A stretch of 64,000 bases of DNA from Bacteroidaceae bacterium (GCA_017507385.1 JAFWAX010000034.1:1-64000), one strand, 5' to 3'; shown: positions 1-7,633, counted from the stretch's first letter. A program made the numbers and translations. The notes: generated from the sequence alone by a model not told the origin.

Positions 1-197
1 CAAACTTTTGTCTGTGCTGATTTCTTCATCGTGCTGTGAACTTGTTGGGTTGTGGGTGCAAATTTAACACACCAACGGCGAATTGTCTCCTCTGGAACGG
101 GAATAATTTTAGAAATTCCACCATAACCCATGCCTTCGGAGCGGAGTTCTACAACTTTACTCAAATACTTTTCCCTTTGAAGAATGTAACTACCCAT
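1..197 (-). CDS. Helix-turn-helix protein, transposase/recombinase-like N-terminus (partial)
   Basis: From an ATG at 197 the minus strand stays open to the window's left edge, giving at least 65 residues; the C-terminus lies outside. The middle reads as a helix-turn-helix (GISKIIPVPEETIRRWC at about residues 28-44), the arrangement found in the DNA-binding N-termini of insertion-sequence OrfA proteins and related regulators. It starts 28 nt after the small secreted ORF (226-540) on the same strand and could be co-transcribed with it. No catalytic residues are visible because the gene is cut. The HTH is seen directly; the link to a mobile element is inference. Confidence 0.5.
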   Translation of the reverse strand, partial: MGSYILQREKYLSKVVELRSEGMGYGGISKIIPVPEETIRRWCVKFAPTTQQVHSTMKKSAQTKV

Positions 198-225
198 TGT
201 TTAAGATTTAATGAGTCAACTTTTT

Positions 226-540
226 TCAGGGAAAGACAACTTTCTGTTCTTGAGAATCAGTATTGTTTTCTTCGTATTTGTTTGCTACATCCTTTTTGAT
301 GATGGAGTCATTCAAATGCTCAAATTCAACTTCTTGTGCTTTGGAGTTATAGAAACTTGCATAGTTTTCATTGCTCTGGTTCTCATCATAAGTAAGTCCG
401 TCACCAATGAGCATATTTTTTGCGAAAGTAAAATCATTACACTGAGTTACAGCCTTTCCAATAGAGACAATAGATGTTTGTTCCAAAGCATTTATATTGT
501 ATAGGAACAATATAAGCAATGCCATTAAAACCGTCTTCAT
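226..540 (-). CDS. Small secreted protein of unknown function
   Basis: This is a 104-residue frame starting with ATG. A lysine and then a hydrophobic stretch form a typical signal peptide (about residues 1-18, probable cleavage after NINA). The predicted mature part is short, acidic and rich in Asn, Glu and Ser, with a single Cys near residue 34. No family is recognised. A purine-rich GGAGAA lies about 14 nt upstream of the start. The signal-peptide codons contain a perfect 9-bp inverted repeat (492-500 with 507-515). The next gene on the strand encodes the HTH protein. The signal peptide favours a real gene, but the small size and odd surroundings leave doubt. Confidence 0.5.
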   Translation of the reverse strand: MKTVLMALLILFLYNINALEQTSIVSIGKAVTQCNDFTFAKNMLIGDGLTYDENQSNENYASFYNSKAQEVEFEHLNDSIIKKDVANKYEENNTDSQEQKVVFP

Positions 541-601
541 TTTTTACAAAGTTCTCCGTAGGCAGACAATTGGAGAGATTCTACAATGTTTGCAATAGAA
601 A

Positions 602-735
602 GTGGGCTGCCCTCCTTGCAAATTCGTTGAGTATCGCCAAACACTCCTATACACGCACGGAAAGACAGCCCACGTATATGAGCTGCTCCGTGTCTCGTGT
701 ATAATTTGTTCAAACTGGCGATTTCAACGAATTTG
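602..735 (-). repeat. Leader region with overlapping inverted repeats
   Basis: Three inverted repeats lie within 135 bp. One is an 8-bp pair, GTGGGCTG (602-609) with CAGCCCAC (666-673). The second is a long pair of about 20 nt (619-639 with 716-735, one gap and one mismatch). The third is a bulged pair (648-661 with 687-703). The first crosses the other two, so they cannot all form as simple stems. The block lies upstream of the small secreted ORF on the minus strand. It could be a structured mRNA leader or the end of a mobile element. Confidence 0.5.
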
Positions 736-1163
736 AGACACTTTCTTATATGTCAATTTATGTCTATTTAGACAAATCGGTACGAAATTACGAAAAAAAT
801 TATAATCATAACCTCTTTGTTGGCAAATTGTTGTGACTTTTGAGGAATTTGGGGTCTCAACTCTCATTTTTGTTTTAGTTGAGGTAGAACTTGTTCTTTG
901 GAATGCTTGTTTCTCATCGCGGTTTCCTCTCAGACGTTCGTTGCGTTCTTTCTCTCTTTCTGGGGCGCAAATGTTACAAATGTCATTGTTCGCTCTTTTC
1001 CTTTCTTGTGGAGGTTTGTACATGATGTTTGAGTATAGCAAGGAGTGTTTAGATGTCTTTTTGTCGATCTTTATATAAGGGGGCGGTGAAAGCTGGCATG
1101 TTATTTGAGCCTGTAAATGGTATAAGTGTAAACAGAACAGATGGAAAAAGAGCTTTTCAAGAA

Positions 1164-1201
1164 AAAAAGAGAGAGACATTTTGTTTTGTCTCTCTCTTTT
1201 T
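1164..1201. terminator. Perfect 15-bp hairpin, terminator-like
   Basis: The arms 1164-1178 and 1187-1201 pair perfectly (A5 followed by GAGAGAGACA, and its complement ending in T5), with an 8-nt loop. Symmetry plus A/T tails suits a bidirectional intrinsic terminator, yet no convincing gene reads into it from either side. The -33 box of the ispE promoter falls in the loop. Confidence 0.55.
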
Positions 1202-1210
1202 GTATCTTTG
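1180..1210 (+). promoter_or_regulatory. Bacteroidetes-type promoter for ispE
   Basis: TTTG at 1180-1183, a 19-nt spacer and TATCTTTG at 1203-1210 match the TTTG / TAnnTTTG consensus of the Bacteroidetes primary sigma factor. Transcription would start near 1216, leaving a leader of about 75 nt before the ispE ATG. Confidence 0.7.
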
Positions 1211-1293
1211 TCTCCGTCAAGCAAGACAGAATGAGGTATGTCCTTGAACGGATTTTACAAAGAACATTATTTGAAGTAATTTAAGATAGAGTT

Positions 1294-2121
1294 ATGATAG
1301 TATATCCTAATGCAAAGATTAACATTGGTCTGAACGTGGTGGAGAAACGTCCAGATGGTTACCATAATTTGGAGACGGTATTTTATCCGATAAACTTGCA
1401 AGATGCGATAGAGATTAAGGAATTGGAAGGCGAGGCACCTGCAGAAGGGTATAGGCTGAAAGTGACAGGTACTGTGTTTGACGGTTCTCCTGAAGATAAT
1501 CTTGTGGTTCGCGCTTATAAATTGTTAAAGCAGGATTTTGACTTGCCGCCAGTAAGCATCGTGCTCTATAAACACATCCCGACTGGGGCAGGTCTTGGAG
1601 GAGGTTCGTCAGATGCTGCGTTTACGCTAAAGACCTTAAACGAGCGTTTCCATTTAGGGCTTACGGTAGAACAAATGGAAGGATATAGTGCTCGTTTGGG
1701 TGCTGATTGCCCTTTCTTTATTCAGAACAAGCCCGTGTTTGCAACGGGAATAGGCAATGTTTTCCATCCTATTGAATTGAATTTGAAATATAAGCAGCTG
1801 GTGTTGGTGAAACCAGATATATTTGTTTCAACCAAAGATGCTTATGCCAAAGTGGAGGTTCGCAGTCCTGAAAGAAGTTTGCCTGAATTGCTTGCACAGC
1901 CAATCGAGACATGGAAGGATGTGGTTGTGAACGATTTTGAGCCAAGCGTGTTCTCTAAATTTCCGGAAATAGCGGCGATAAAAGATAAGATGTACGATCT
2001 TGGCGCAGTGTATGCCAGCATGTCAGGCAGCGGTTCAAGTGTGTTTGGCATTTTTGATGATCCCGTGGAAAATGTTGATGAGGAATTTAGTGGTATGTTC
2101 TGCCGGCAAAGAGAGCTTTGA
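1294..2121 (+). CDS. ispE: 4-diphosphocytidyl-2-C-methyl-D-erythritol kinase
   Basis: Cytoplasmic GHMP-family kinase that phosphorylates the 2-hydroxyl of CDP-methylerythritol in the non-mevalonate isoprenoid pathway. At 275 residues it is normal for the family. The N-terminal substrate-binding stretch ([10 protein letters not shown], then [12 protein letters not shown]) and the glycine-rich ATP loop [15 protein letters not shown] (residues 96-110) are intact. The C-terminal GHMP motif [11 protein letters not shown] lies near residue 245. It is a single-gene unit with its own promoter and a hairpin after the stop, facing the convergent porin gene. The ATG at 1294 starts directly in the conserved N-terminus. 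Confidence 0.95.
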   Translation: MIVYPNAKINIGLNVVEKRPDGYHNLETVFYPINLQDAIEIKELEGEAPAEGYRLKVTGTVFDGSPEDNLVVRAYKLLKQDFDLPPVSIVLYKHIPTGAGLGGGSSDAAFTLKTLNERFHLGLTVEQMEGYSARLGADCPFFIQNKPVFATGIGNVFHPIELNLKYKQLVLVKPDIFVSTKDAYAKVEVRSPERSLPELLAQPIETWKDVVVNDFEPSVFSKFPEIAAIKDKMYDLGAVYASMSGSGSSVFGIFDDPVENVDEEFSGMFCRQREL

Positions 2122-2144
2122 AAAACGGATCTCTCGACTATGAA

Positions 2145-2191
2145 ACAGCGCACCCTTCGAACCCGATTTATAGGATTCGAGGGGTGCGCTG
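2145..2191. terminator. Hairpin between convergent ispE and porin genes
   Basis: A long stem (CAGCGCACCC with GGGTGCGCTG, plus TTCGAA / TTCGA inside) sits between the stop codons of ispE (+) and the porin (-). It probably terminates both. The CGAGGGGTGCG part resembles the stems at 42710-42746 and 46571-46612. Confidence 0.65.
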
Positions 2192-2209
2192 TATAATGCT
2201 TTGAAAAGG

Positions 2210-4276
2210 TTAATCGTAAAAGTTCCAACTCAAGCCAAACCGGATGCTGGCAGGGTTCATGGGATAGCCTGGAGCCCAGAAATAGCGACCATCTGACTGA
2301 TTTGCATGATGATACATAACGTAGAAGCGTGTCCGCTTTAAATCGAAGTTGGCATATACTGACATGAGTGGATAGTTGCCTATTTTCGTCTTCTTCAGAG
2401 AATTCTGATTCATGAACATGCCCATTACAGGAGAATAGTCTGGCGCATAGTATTCTGTGAAATACTTCATGTCTGCTCCAAATTCAGTTTTGAGCACTTT
2501 GGCTATATTGAAACGGAGATAGATATTTGTGTAGAGGGATAGAGTGGGGAGGGGAACAACATCTTTATGGGTGCATGTTTGATAGGTAATATCATTTTCC
2601 CAATTCAATATGCCAAGCTTGAAGTCTTGACGCAGGTTGGCGCTGATAATCTGTATGTTGTCTTCGCTCTGCATCGGAGCTATGTTGTTGGTAATGATAG
2701 GATTGTTAGTGTCGCCATTTATCAAAACGCCTGTGTTTTGGAAATAGGTGAAGTTCTTGATGTTTTCAATGCCTACCGTTACTTTTGTTAGTGTGTGTGG
2801 AATTGATATCGTTCCTGCTACCCGTTGTCTAAGTTCCTTTTCAAGCTCAAGATTCCAACATGCGTGTTTGCTGTGGTAGTTTCGGAAATAAAAGCTCGGA
2901 GTTTTGTTTTTAATGTAGGCATTTAGAGCTATTTGCGCAGTATCTCCAAAGACAGGAATGTTTACTTTTGCCTTGCCATCTATCTCGAAATCACCAATAT
3001 TGGTACCAGCAACAGAGATTTCTCCATCTAAACTGTAGTTTATGGTTGTACCTTGCGACCGAAGAATCTGTCCACCAGCTAAGACATTGTATTCGTTGTA
3101 ATTATGCTTTCCGATGATACCAGTTGTATTGGTGTGAACACCTCCGTATTGTGTAGAGTCGGGTTGTGTATATCTCTTGTGCTCGTAACCGATGTATGCA
3201 CTGGCTCCAAATACGGCCCACTTGTTGAATCCTTCGCACAGTGATAGTCCGATGTGGCTTCTTATTGCTAAGTTTTTGGTTCGGTCTTGTGTCGTGTCGC
3301 CTGGCAAGTATGTATAGGAGTGATAATTCTCTCTTTCTGTATATGCTCGATAGTTACGTTTCATGTTCTGAAACTTAATGGTATGGAATATTTTGCTGAC
3401 GGGAACAAATACTTGCCGGGTCGTGACAGAATCGACTTCCTCGTCTCTATAGAATCCGAAGCGGTATTGGTGGTTGAAAAAGGCGATGTCGTGTTCTTGG
3501 CGATTCCATGTGTTGGAAAGCATTGTTGGGATGTCGTTAGAGGTGTAGTTTTTCGACATGGATTCTGGATTAGTGATATAGCCTTCATCCTCAATACCAC
3601 CATTTTCAGCATTTTTCATGAAATTATGCTGATAATAGAAATGGAAGTTGTATTTGTCGGAAATGTATGAAGCCCAAGCAGATGCGTTCATGAAGGATGT
3701 TGAGAGATTGGCATAATAGCCACGTCCATAAATGTAGTCAAATATTCCACCGAAATTAAACTTCTTTCCTGCATTGTTTGTGAACGTTGCTTTTACATGG
3801 TCTGAGCCGTTGTTTTTCGAGCCATTCCAATTGTAGGTGATGTTCATGAATGGCGATTTGGTGTTGTAGAACTTGAATTTCTCCGTTGTCACGAAAAACA
3901 TGTCGTAGGGGTCAGTAAACATGAAATCTGAAGTGGTGGAACGTTCCATGAATATGCGTGACATTCGTGGCGAACCGACGTTGCCAAGAGAGTTGTAGTG
4001 ACCTTCAATTCCTTCTGGCAAGTCTGTGTTCATGAACATGTGGTGCAAGGTGTCAACTTGTGTTTCCGTTATGTTCCCATATTTTTCATCTATATTCCAT
4101 GCGTGGATGTCATGTGGAATGACTTTCGTTTTTTTCTTTTCAGAAGTGGACTCGGATTCTGGTTCGGGACGTGAATCCATGGATAAATCCGAATTGGTCT
4201 CCAACTCGGATATGATACGTTGGGCATTCACAGCAAGAGCGAATACCATCAATAGCATGGAAATGGCTATTCTCAT
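2210..4276 (-). CDS. Putative porin, Porin_10 family outer-membrane beta-barrel
   Basis: This 688-residue protein has a signal peptide (about residues 1-18, ending AVNA). After a Ser/Glu/Lys-rich hydrophilic stretch (about 25-50) the rest alternates aromatic, polar and Gly/Asn residues as in transmembrane beta-strands, and it ends in a strand with aromatic residues (SWNFYD). The DPYDMFFVTTEKFKFYNT region and overall length match the Bacteroidetes 'putative porin' family PF14121. The substrate is unknown. It lies 46 nt downstream of a small membrane protein on the same strand and is probably co-transcribed with it. Confidence 0.8.
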   Translation of the reverse strand: MRIAISMLLMVFALAVNAQRIISELETNSDLSMDSRPEPESESTSEKKKTKVIPHDIHAWNIDEKYGNITETQVDTLHHMFMNTDLPEGIEGHYNSLGNVGSPRMSRIFMERSTTSDFMFTDPYDMFFVTTEKFKFYNTKSPFMNITYNWNGSKNNGSDHVKATFTNNAGKKFNFGGIFDYIYGRGYYANLSTSFMNASAWASYISDKYNFHFYYQHNFMKNAENGGIEDEGYITNPESMSKNYTSNDIPTMLSNTWNRQEHDIAFFNHQYRFGFYRDEEVDSVTTRQVFVPVSKIFHTIKFQNMKRNYRAYTERENYHSYTYLPGDTTQDRTKNLAIRSHIGLSLCEGFNKWAVFGASAYIGYEHKRYTQPDSTQYGGVHTNTTGIIGKHNYNEYNVLAGGQILRSQGTTINYSLDGEISVAGTNIGDFEIDGKAKVNIPVFGDTAQIALNAYIKNKTPSFYFRNYHSKHACWNLELEKELRQRVAGTISIPHTLTKVTVGIENIKNFTYFQNTGVLINGDTNNPIITNNIAPMQSEDNIQIISANLRQDFKLGILNWENDITYQTCTHKDVVPLPTLSLYTNIYLRFNIAKVLKTEFGADMKYFTEYYAPDYSPVMGMFMNQNSLKKTKIGNYPLMSVYANFDLKRTRFYVMYHHANQSDGRYFWAPGYPMNPASIRFGLSWNFYD

Positions 4277-4322
4277 TTTATGGGGCGATTAAATGAATGA
4301 CTGGAAATTCTTCTATGCTGCA

Positions 4323-4589
4323 TTAGAACATGAATCGAAGATAAAATTCAACCAGCTTAAGGATAATCGAACCGAAGCCAATGCTGTAAAAAAGTACTTT
4401 TTGTTCAGGAAAAGCAAAATAGATGATGATGGCAAAAAGGAAGCCAATCATAAAACTCCAATTCAGTACTTTGCGAGTTGTGGTTACGATGTCTTTTCCA
4501 GGTTTGCCTTTGCTCCATTTAGACGGCCTTTTCTTTTTACTTTCAGCAACGGCCTCAGCAATAATTTTGTCGATTTCTTCTTGATTCAT
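4323..4589 (-). CDS. Small two-helix membrane protein, unknown function
   Basis: From the ATG at 4589 this is an 88-residue protein; a longer frame beginning at 4628 would run into a terminator hairpin. Residues 1-40 are charged and Lys-rich (probably cytoplasmic). They are followed by two hydrophobic helices near residues 43-60 and 65-82. No family is recognised. It sits immediately upstream of the porin gene and may be expressed with it. Composition and gene packing support a real gene. Confidence 0.65.
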   Translation of the reverse strand: MNQEEIDKIIAEAVAESKKKRPSKWSKGKPGKDIVTTTRKVLNWSFMIGFLFAIIIYFAFPEQKVLFYSIGFGSIILKLVEFYLRFMF

Positions 4590-4608
4590 GCTTGATATAA
4601 GTATGGAA

Positions 4609-4650
4609 AAATAAAGAGTCACAAGCATTAAACTTGTGTCTCTTTATTTA
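4609..4650 (-). terminator. Intrinsic terminator after the DUF4468 gene
   Basis: AAATAAAGAGTCACAAG pairs with CTTGTGTCTCTTTATTT (one mismatch) around a 7-nt loop. Read on the minus strand, the stem is followed by a T run. It lies 12 nt after the stop of the DUF4468 gene. Confidence 0.75.
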
Positions 4651-4661
4651 ATCATCAGATC

Positions 4662-5312
4662 TTATTGATTGATAGCGTCAGAGATTTCCTTTTTCAGTTC
4701 TGTAACAAGGTCAATGGTCTTAATGCGGAATTTGCTTGGAATACGTCTGAGTTTTCCTTTTTTAGTAAGGGCTTCCTTATCTGTAATCCAGTTCTCTGCA
4801 GTAACACGTATAAATTCTCCTGAACCTTGGTCGACATTGAATGAAAGCGTGTGAAGATTGAATGCAACCTGTCCGTCTTTCACTTCAAGGTTCAGCAGAT
4901 AAAATGCTTGTGTAAAGTTCTTTGCCAGTGGTTTGATGGAGAATATGAGTTCTTCTGCACCTTGACACTGGATTTCCCCTTTTTGTTTATCTGCCAGTTT
5001 AACTTGTGCATATTCAATGTTCTTGAAAAAGTCAGCATCGGTATAGACGCCATTCACGCTGTTGGCTTCATAGCGGAAACTTGCCCATTGAGCTAATTTT
5101 GTGAATATTTCATCTTTTGTTTTTCCAGCCGCAGCAATGATGTCTTTGAACATCACTTTCCCATCTACTTCAGGAATGGCTCCGGAAGCAGTATAGATGC
5201 TCATTTCTTGTTCTGTCTTCTTGGTGTTTTTGCGTGCAATGAGTCCTTCACTTTGTGCTTGGAGGATAAACGGAAAAGCTACGGCAAAAATAGTGATAAT
5301 AAATTTCTTCAT
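4662..5312 (-). CDS. Exported DUF4468-type protein
   Basis: This is a 216-residue protein with a clear signal peptide (1-19, cleavage before Q in LQAQ). The mature region is an alpha/beta domain: the VDGKVMFKDIIAAAG segment, the WASFRYEANS strand and a later EELIFSIKP strand resemble the DUF4468 (TBP-like fold) family of Bacteroidetes exported proteins. The role is unknown. It is monocistronic, bounded by a TAACTTTG -7 box upstream and a terminator downstream. The family assignment comes from motif recall and is moderately certain. Confidence 0.65.
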   Translation of the reverse strand: MKKFIITIFAVAFPFILQAQSEGLIARKNTKKTEQEMSIYTASGAIPEVDGKVMFKDIIAAAGKTKDEIFTKLAQWASFRYEANSVNGVYTDADFFKNIEYAQVKLADKQKGEIQCQGAEELIFSIKPLAKNFTQAFYLLNLEVKDGQVAFNLHTLSFNVDQGSGEFIRVTAENWITDKEALTKKGKLRRIPSKFRIKTIDLVTELKKEISDAINQ

Positions 5313-5369
5313 ATTTTAAGTTTTTAGTTTCGTGTTAAAGATTCATTTCTGTTTTAATTATCTTGTTTG

Positions 5370-5377
5370 CAAAGTTA
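5370..5377 (-). promoter_or_regulatory. -7 box upstream of the DUF4468 gene
   Basis: On the minus strand this reads TAACTTTG, a perfect TAnnTTTG box, 57 nt upstream of the ATG at 5312. No good -33 box is at the usual spacing. Confidence 0.5.
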
Positions 5378-5480
5378 ATGAAAAAAAACAAAATTAAATG
5401 TGTTGTCAGAAAGATTAACATGATAAATCTGCAAATGAGCTTGAATAGATAGTTGTATTTCTTGTAAATAGATAATAAAT

Positions 5481-5516
5481 AGGACATGATGAAGAGTTTG
5501 GTCTTCGCCATGTCCT
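5481..5516 (-). terminator. Terminator after the first ECF sigma operon
   Basis: AGGACATG pairs with CATGTCCT, and TGAAGA with TCTTCG inside, forming a long stem around a short loop. It lies 39 nt beyond the stop of the last gene of the sigma operon. Confidence 0.6.
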
Positions 5517-5554
5517 AAATCGTAAGCCGTATGATATTCCCTTTGTTATGAGAA

Positions 5555-6118
5555 TCAGTTGTTGTTTCTATTTAAAAATGGGAATCTGTTATTGTTCCTC
5601 TCTGGGGTTTTGGGACGATTGTTATTCCAGTTCGGGAATTGCGGCTTATTATTGCTTCTGTTTGGCTGGAATTGATTTAACGCTTCGACTCTGAATTTGT
5701 TGAGGGCAGTTCTTACAGCAAAGACCTTTTTCCATGAAAGGACAGAGTGGAATTTTTTGTAATAAGTTTGTTCAATTTTTTTCATCTCCACTTCTGTATT
5801 CAAGACTTTAGCGATGACTTTCTCATACTCGTCCTCATTCATGTTCGGATTCTTCATGGCTTTAAGTAAAGCTTCTCTTTGCTGGCTCTCCAAAGCAAAT
5901 TGTTTGCTAAACATTTCCATGAGAATCGGGAAGAACTTTTCTGATTCTTCTGGTGTCAGTTTTGCCTCTCGAGTCACAAATTCATTCAGTTTCTTCATGT
6001 ACAACTCTGGGGTAAAAGGCTTGCGCGTATCCTTGTTACGCCATGTGTTGTTTGGCATTTGCGCATTGATGAGAAGGCAAAAGAATAAGGCAATAATGGT
6101 CAATATGTATTTCCTCAT
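5555..6118 (-). CDS. Periplasmic Spy/CpxP-like helical protein with Asn-rich tail
   Basis: This is a 187-residue protein with a signal peptide (1-19, LINA|Q). The core (about 35-145) is all-helical and charged, with the KLTPEESEKFFPILMEM pattern seen in Spy/CpxP-type periplasmic proteins with LTxEQ motifs. The last 40 residues are a low-complexity Asn/Arg/Pro tail with repeated RNNN and NWNNN blocks. It is the third gene of a unit with an ECF sigma factor and an anti-sigma-like protein (27-nt gap), so it may be a periplasmic sensor or effector of that system. That role is inferred from context and distant similarity. Confidence 0.6.
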   Translation of the reverse strand: MRKYILTIIALFFCLLINAQMPNNTWRNKDTRKPFTPELYMKKLNEFVTREAKLTPEESEKFFPILMEMFSKQFALESQQREALLKAMKNPNMNEDEYEKVIAKVLNTEVEMKKIEQTYYKKFHSVLSWKKVFAVRTALNKFRVEALNQFQPNRSNNKPQFPNWNNNRPKTPERNNNRFPFLNRNNN

Positions 6119-6145
6119 AATGATTGTTTTGTGTTGTTTCAGTAC

Positions 6146-6523
6146 TTATTCTTCTAAGCCTCCAGCCAAATAGCAGTAGATGTCCATGTTGTCTGCCATT
6201 GTATAAGTCATCAACGCCTCGTTGTAGTCATTGTCAAGCCAAACGTCAGCAGTTTGTTTTTCAATAGGAGCTGATGATGGTAATGAAATGAACTTGATTG
6301 CAATCGTCGCAACGAGCACGAGTGATGCGGCAATAGATATGGTGCTAATCCAGAGATTGCGACGGCTGCGTTGTATGCTTATCACTTTTGTCTCTTTCTC
6401 AGTGGATTCTTCAGGAATCTGTGCCATGATACGAGCTGTCAGATTGTCGAAATATTCGTCAGCAACCTTAAATGGGTATCTGCCACATTCCTGATTCAAT
6501 ATTCGGTTATCTTTTTTACTCAT
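6146..6523 (-). CDS. Single-span membrane protein, probable anti-sigma factor
   Basis: This is a 125-residue protein. The first ~50 residues are cytoplasmic-like (PFKVADEYFDNLTARIMAQI), followed by a basic stretch and one membrane helix near 56-80, then a short exported tail. It directly follows the ECF sigma gene (67-nt gap), as membrane anti-sigma factors usually do. No zinc-binding anti-sigma motif (HxxxCxxC) is present, so it belongs to a less defined class. The assignment rests on topology and gene order. Confidence 0.6.
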   Translation of the reverse strand: MSKKDNRILNQECGRYPFKVADEYFDNLTARIMAQIPEESTEKETKVISIQRSRRNLWISTISIAASLVLVATIAIKFISLPSSAPIEKQTADVWLDNDYNEALMTYTMADNMDIYCYLAGGLEE

Positions 6524-6590
6524 ACTTTTTGGTTTTTAGTTTGTTAGTTAGACTATCTAATTTTGTGATGGTTTAATCCTAATGCTTTTT

Positions 6591-7136
6591 TTATTCTTTT
6601 GATTTGATAAAATTCGTTATTTTTTCCACTGCAATGTGATATGATGCTTTTAACGCACCGATGCTGGTGCCAACTAATTCGGAAATTTCTTCGTATTTTT
6701 TATCCTCGAAGTATTTGAGGCAGAACACTTGCCGTTGTTTGGCTGGCAGTGTGGACACGGCTTGCATCAGGAGCTTTTGTGTTGCGTCTCCATCGAAATA
6801 CTCATCTGCTTCAAAAGTTGCTTGCTCGGTAAAGTCTTCGTCGTCGATTGAATATAATTGTTTGCGTTGCTTTAAGAATGTAATTGCTTCATTATGAGCG
6901 ATTCTGTATAACCATGTGTATATCGCCGAATCCCCTTTGAATCTTTCAATTCCTTTCCATGCTTTGATGAAAGTGTTTTGCAGCACATCATCGGTGTCGT
7001 CATGGTTTTGCAGGATGTAATGTATTTGCCAATACAGTTGGCGTGAATAGACGTTTACAATGCTCTCGAAGGCCCGTCGCCTGGTGAGAGGATTTTGTAA
7101 CTTGTTTAATATGTCTTGTTCGTCTATTTTTGCCAT
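6591..7136 (-). CDS. ECF-type RNA polymerase sigma factor
   Basis: This is a 181-residue sigma-70 family protein. Region 2 is at about 20-90 (DDVLQNTFIKAWKGIERF, then TWLYRIAHNEAITFL). Region 4 is at about 128-175 (LPAKQRQVFCLKYFEDKKY, EEISELVGTSIGALKASYH). There is no region 3, so it is an extracytoplasmic-function sigma factor. It leads a three-gene minus-strand unit with a membrane anti-sigma-like protein and a periplasmic helical protein, which suggests envelope-stress control. Upstream of the start lies GTCAAACTACA, similar to GTCAAACAACA upstream of the second ECF gene at 57116. Confidence 0.92.
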   Translation of the reverse strand: MAKIDEQDILNKLQNPLTRRRAFESIVNVYSRQLYWQIHYILQNHDDTDDVLQNTFIKAWKGIERFKGDSAIYTWLYRIAHNEAITFLKQRKQLYSIDDEDFTEQATFEADEYFDGDATQKLLMQAVSTLPAKQRQVFCLKYFEDKKYEEISELVGTSIGALKASYHIAVEKITNFIKSKE

Positions 7137-7265
7137 TATTTTCTTTCTTGTAGTTTGACAAATTGGGCGGAGAATGGTTTAATCTTATAAAAAGAAAAGT
7201 GAAAGTACAGTGTATCTTTCAGGAGAAAACCGACTTTCACTTATACGCTACTGCTAAATTATTGT

Positions 7266-7583
7266 TTAGTGCAAGTATATTTTGCGTGTGAACTTACCTA
7301 TTTTGACGATATAATATCCTTTGTGCAATTGAGATAATTCGTATGTTCTTGATTCACTTTCAATACGTTGTGTATATACTTTCTCGCCTATGAGGCTGAA
7401 AATTTCCAGAACTTTTCCTTCTGCGTTTTTTACCTGTAAATGGGTTCTGCTAACAGTGACAACAATCTGGTTCTGCTCCATTTCTGGTAGAGAAGAATTT
7501 TCTTGTGCCACCATTCCACATGGTATTATCAGGCAAATGGCAATTAGAAGGACTTTGATTATGTTTGATAGGTTTTGTGCCAT
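7266..7583 (-). CDS. Small exported protein resembling a lone T9SS C-terminal sorting domain
   Basis: Starting at the ATG at 7583 this is 105 residues; a TTG-initiated extension would lie inside the promoter -7 box. A signal peptide (about 1-26, ending GMVAQ) is followed by about 80 residues resembling the C-terminal sorting domain of type IX secretion substrates. The pattern is a strand, VLEIFSLIGEKVYTQ, then LSQLHKGYYIVKIG, and a final KIYLH strand. There is no passenger domain. Type A sorting domains normally sit at the end of a large cargo, so this may be a degenerate cargo, a decoy or a small surface protein. The domain resemblance is from pattern recall. Confidence 0.6.
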   Translation of the reverse strand: MAQNLSNIIKVLLIAICLIIPCGMVAQENSSLPEMEQNQIVVTVSRTHLQVKNAEGKVLEIFSLIGEKVYTQRIESESRTYELSQLHKGYYIVKIGKFTRKIYLH

Positions 7584-7601
7584 AAAAATACATTTATTGT
7601 G

Positions 7602-7633
7602 CAAATGTATGTTTTTTTTTTGTTGTAACCAAA
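7602..7633 (-). promoter_or_regulatory. Promoter of the small CTD-like protein
   Basis: On the minus strand TTTG (7630-7633), a 20-nt spacer and TACATTTG (7602-7609) form a full Bacteroidetes promoter. The expected start point near 7596 leaves a leader of only about 12 nt before the ATG at 7583. Confidence 0.7.

Larger units (their letters stand above)
541..1293. other. Gene-poor stretch between the small secreted ORF and ispE
   Basis: The left part holds the inverted-repeat leader (602-735). From about 740 to 1160 I see no supported gene. The long minus-strand frame here (724-1224) has no signal peptide, no recognisable domain and a composition that looks non-coding. The right end holds a perfect 15-bp hairpin and the ispE promoter. 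Confidence 0.6.

Noticed and set aside
724-1224. Minus-strand open frame of 166 residues
   Set aside because: It has no recognisable domain or signal peptide, an odd basic composition, and it spans the perfect hairpin and the ispE promoter. It looks like chance coding potential in a gene-poor stretch.
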